Positions 5,087 to 6,386 of a stretch of 6,386 bases of DNA are shown here, piece after piece. The notes below the pieces were generated by a model, which made no database searches, had not been told where the DNA came from, and was given only the letters and a program-made list of their open reading frames with translations. Position 1 is the stretch's first letter. Each line of letters begins with the position of its first letter. The DNA comes from Stagnihabitans sp043738565 (GTDB lineage Bacteria > Pseudomonadota > Alphaproteobacteria > Rhodobacterales > Rhodobacteraceae). The stretch is taken from contig JAYUGA010000072.1 of the NCBI GenBank assembly GCA_043738565.1, positions 1-6,386 of the forward strand. Reading direction: 5' to 3'. Both the position numbers and the translations under genes were made by a program.

Positions 5087-5088
5087 AC

Positions 5089-5835
5089 GTGGCAGGTGAA
5101 GCAACCAGCGGACCGACATTCGAGCCGATGAACCAGTTCGGCGTGCACCCGCTGTTCGGCGGTGATGTCTTGCGCTGGTATACGATCAGCAACGTGACGC
5201 TGTGGATGGGTGTTGCGGTGGTTGGTGCCGTCTTGCTGATGGTGATCAGCACCCGCCGCCGGGCGCTGGTGCCGGGTCGTTCGCAATCCATCGCGGAAAT
5301 CCTGTACAGCTTTGTGCATGACATGGTCGAGGACATCACCGGCCACGATGGCGTGAAGTTCTTTCCCTATGTGATGACGCTGTTCACCTTCATCCTGATC
5401 TCGAACTATCTGGGGCTGATCCCCGGCGCTTTCGCGACGACCTCGCATATCGCCGTGACGGCGATCATGGCGCTGGCGGTGTTCCTGACCGTCACGGTGC
5501 TGGGCTTCGTGCTGAATGGCGCGTCGTTCCTGGGGCTGTTCTGGGTGTCGTCGGCACCGATGGTGCTGCGGCCGGTGCTGGCGGTGATCGAGCTGATGTC
5601 CTATTTCGTGCGCCCGGTGAGCCATTCCATACGTTTGGCTGGCAACATCATGGCCGGCCACACCGTGATCAACGTCTTTGCGACCTTCGGTTTCTATGCG
5701 GTCATCGCGCCACTTTCGGTGGTGGGGATCACGGCGATGTATGGCTTTGAACTGCTGGTCAGCGCGATTCAGGCCTATGTCTTTACCATCCTCACCTGCG
5801 TCTACCTGCGCGACGCGCTGCATCCCTCTCACTGA
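5089..5835 (+). CDS. atpB: F0F1 ATP synthase subunit a
   Basis: Subunit a is the inner-membrane stator that forms the two proton half-channels beside the c-ring. The 248-residue product has several hydrophobic segments at roughly 33-55, 95-115, 122-145, 163-178 and 192-243. It carries the essential arginine R182 in SHSIRLAGNIMAGH (178-191), equivalent to E. coli R210, with N186 and H191, and the C-terminal helix YGFELLVSAIQAYVFTILT with polar E221 and Q228, which line the proton path. PYVMTLFTFILISNYLGLIPG at 93-113 is also typical. The start is GTG with AAGGGGAG (5076-5083) 5 bases upstream; length and N-terminus (PMNQFGVHPLF) fit alphaproteobacterial subunit a. It belongs to the F0 operon and depends on F1 genes outside this window. 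Confidence 0.97.
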   Translation: MAGEATSGPTFEPMNQFGVHPLFGGDVLRWYTISNVTLWMGVAVVGAVLLMVISTRRRALVPGRSQSIAEILYSFVHDMVEDITGHDGVKFFPYVMTLFTFILISNYLGLIPGAFATTSHIAVTAIMALAVFLTVTVLGFVLNGASFLGLFWVSSAPMVLRPVLAVIELMSYFVRPVSHSIRLAGNIMAGHTVINVFATFGFYAVIAPLSVVGITAMYGFELLVSAIQAYVFTILTCVYLRDALHPSH

Positions 5836-5890
5836 GGCCGCGAAGGTTTCGGTTCATATACAACGACATACCAGTCCAAGGAGAAGTGAC

Positions 5891-6133
5891 ATGGAAGGCA
5901 ATATCGTAAACATGGGTGCCTATATCGGTGCTGGCCTGGCTTGCATCGGCATGGGCTGCGCTGCGATCGGCGTGGGCAATGTGGCGGGCAACTTCCTGTC
6001 CGGCGCGCTGCGCAACCCCTCGGCCGCAGCGGGCCAGACCCCCATGCTGTTCATCGGCATCGCGTTCGCCGAAGCCTTCGGGATCTTCTCGTTCCTGGTT
6101 GCCCTGCTGTTGATGTTCGTTCTCAAGGCCTGA
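5891..6133 (+). CDS. atpE: F0F1 ATP synthase subunit c
   Basis: Subunit c is the hairpin proteolipid that builds the rotating c-ring of the membrane motor. The 80-residue product has two hydrophobic helices at about 9-37 and 52-78, joined by the polar loop ALRNPSAAAGQ (R41, N42, P43), which contacts F1. The proton-carrying carboxylate is E61 in IAFAEAFGIFSF, at the position of E. coli D61. The residue after it is Ala, not the Ser of sodium-binding rings, so proton coupling is inferred. The first helix has the small-residue-rich pattern GAGLACIGMGCAAIGVG and contains two unusual cysteines, C18 and C23. The ribosome binding site AAGGAGAAG (5878-5886) is the strongest in the operon, fitting the high copy number of this subunit. 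The 55 bases between atpB and this gene show no clear promoter or terminator. Confidence 0.98.
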   Translation: MEGNIVNMGAYIGAGLACIGMGCAAIGVGNVAGNFLSGALRNPSAAAGQTPMLFIGIAFAEAFGIFSFLVALLLMFVLKA

Positions 6134-6150
6134 TCTTTGGCGTCGTGACT

Positions 6151-6172
6151 GCGGGAGGCTCCGGCCTCCCGC
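6151..6172 (+). promoter_or_regulatory. Strong hairpin between atpE and the b' gene
   Basis: GCGGGAGGC (6151-6159) and GCCTCCCGC (6164-6172) form a perfect 9-bp, almost all G-C stem with loop TCCG, 17 bases after the atpE stop. No T-run follows (CTTACCG), so it is not a normal intrinsic terminator. It more likely protects the 3' end of a processed atpE message or attenuates read-through, which would raise subunit c over b'. Confidence 0.6.
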
Positions 6173-6205
6173 CTTACCGAACAGAAGGCCCGACGGAGGG
6201 ATATC

Positions 6206-6386
6206 ATGGCCACAACTGCAACCACGGAAGCCGCAGGCTCTGGCCCCATGCCGCAGCTGGACTTCAGCACGTTTCCGAACCAGATTTTCTGGCTCGTCGT
6301 CACGCTGGTCGTGATCTATCTGGTGCTGAGCCGGGTGGCTTTGCCGCGGATCGCGGGCATTCTGGCCGAACGCCGCGGCACGATCT
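6206..6386 (+). CDS. atpX: F0F1 ATP synthase subunit b' (partial, 3' end outside window)
   Basis: This is the start of the second b-type peripheral stalk subunit (b'), which with b joins F0 to F1 in photosynthetic bacteria and many alphaproteobacteria. The first 60 residues are present: a flexible N-terminus (MATTATTEAAGSGPM), the b' signature PQLDFSTFPNQIFWL at 16-30, a membrane helix to about residue 50 (VVTLVVIYLVLSRVAL), then PRIAGILAERRGTI, the start of the cytoplasmic coiled coil. GGAGGG (6195-6200) lies 5 bases before the ATG. The PQLDFSTFPNQIFW block separates it from ordinary b. The order a, c, b' matches the Rhodobacter F0 operon, and a b gene (atpF) is expected next beyond the window. 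The symbol follows the Rhodobacter atpIBEXF naming. Confidence 0.93.
   Translation, partial: MATTATTEAAGSGPMPQLDFSTFPNQIFWLVVTLVVIYLVLSRVALPRIAGILAERRGTI

Noticed and set aside
4942..5832. 296-residue open frame on the minus strand opposite atpI/atpB
   Set aside because: It is antisense to clearly conserved F0 genes, is rich in His, Arg and Gln as GC-rich shadow frames are, and has no recognisable domain.
5678..5890. N-terminal extension of subunit c reaching back into atpB
   Set aside because: Subunit c is about 80 residues long, and the ATG at 5891 has a strong ribosome binding site. The extension is an Arg/Ser-rich shadow of atpB.
1..6386. CRISPR array, toxin-antitoxin, phage or defence genes, tRNA/rRNA
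   Set aside because: No spaced direct repeats, no such protein families in any frame and no cloverleaf-like sequence were found.

Overview
The window looks like chromosomal DNA of an alphaproteobacterium of the Rhodobacteraceae (Rhodobacter/Roseobacter group). The reasons are high GC, a MipZ-type division ATPase instead of a Min system, a cysteine-free L31, and an F0 gene order I-a-c-b' that is separate from F1 (the Rhodobacter arrangement). I infer the group from protein likeness and cannot name a species.

Layout. (1) 1-509: a decayed ISAs1-family transposase, cut by the window edge and joined from three recognisable pieces with two internal deletions. (2) 510-1415: the rplS-rpmE ribosomal protein operon. 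It has a sigma70-like promoter right beside the IS remnant, a roughly 200-nt leader that folds by hand into a chain of hairpins ending in a three-way junction against the rplS Shine-Dalgarno, and a strong intrinsic terminator. (3) 1490-2495: mipZ, the ATPase that places the division plane, with a perfect 8-bp inverted repeat touching its ribosome binding site. A 55-residue uncharacterised ORF converges on it and overlaps its 3' end. (4) 2593-4156: matB, malonyl-CoA synthetase, with an inverted-repeat operator candidate upstream. (5) 4172-4606: a hairpin and GC-rich intergenic repeat between convergent matB and an ArsR-family regulator. The regulator's promoter predicts a leaderless mRNA and carries a 16-bp palindrome over its -35 box. 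(6) 4709-6386: the F0 ATP synthase operon atpI-atpB-atpE-b' (b' cut off by the window end), with a 9-bp perfect hairpin after atpE.

How the parts relate: most genes are housekeeping (translation, division, proton-driven ATP synthesis). matB and the ArsR regulator are the accessory metabolic and regulatory part. The F0 genes encode the membrane half only, so the F1 genes must lie elsewhere. I see no CRISPR array, toxin-antitoxin pair, phage module, tRNA or rRNA. The most plausible undescribed item is the structured rplS leader RNA. The other findings are local regulatory structures and decay features, not a new multi-gene system.
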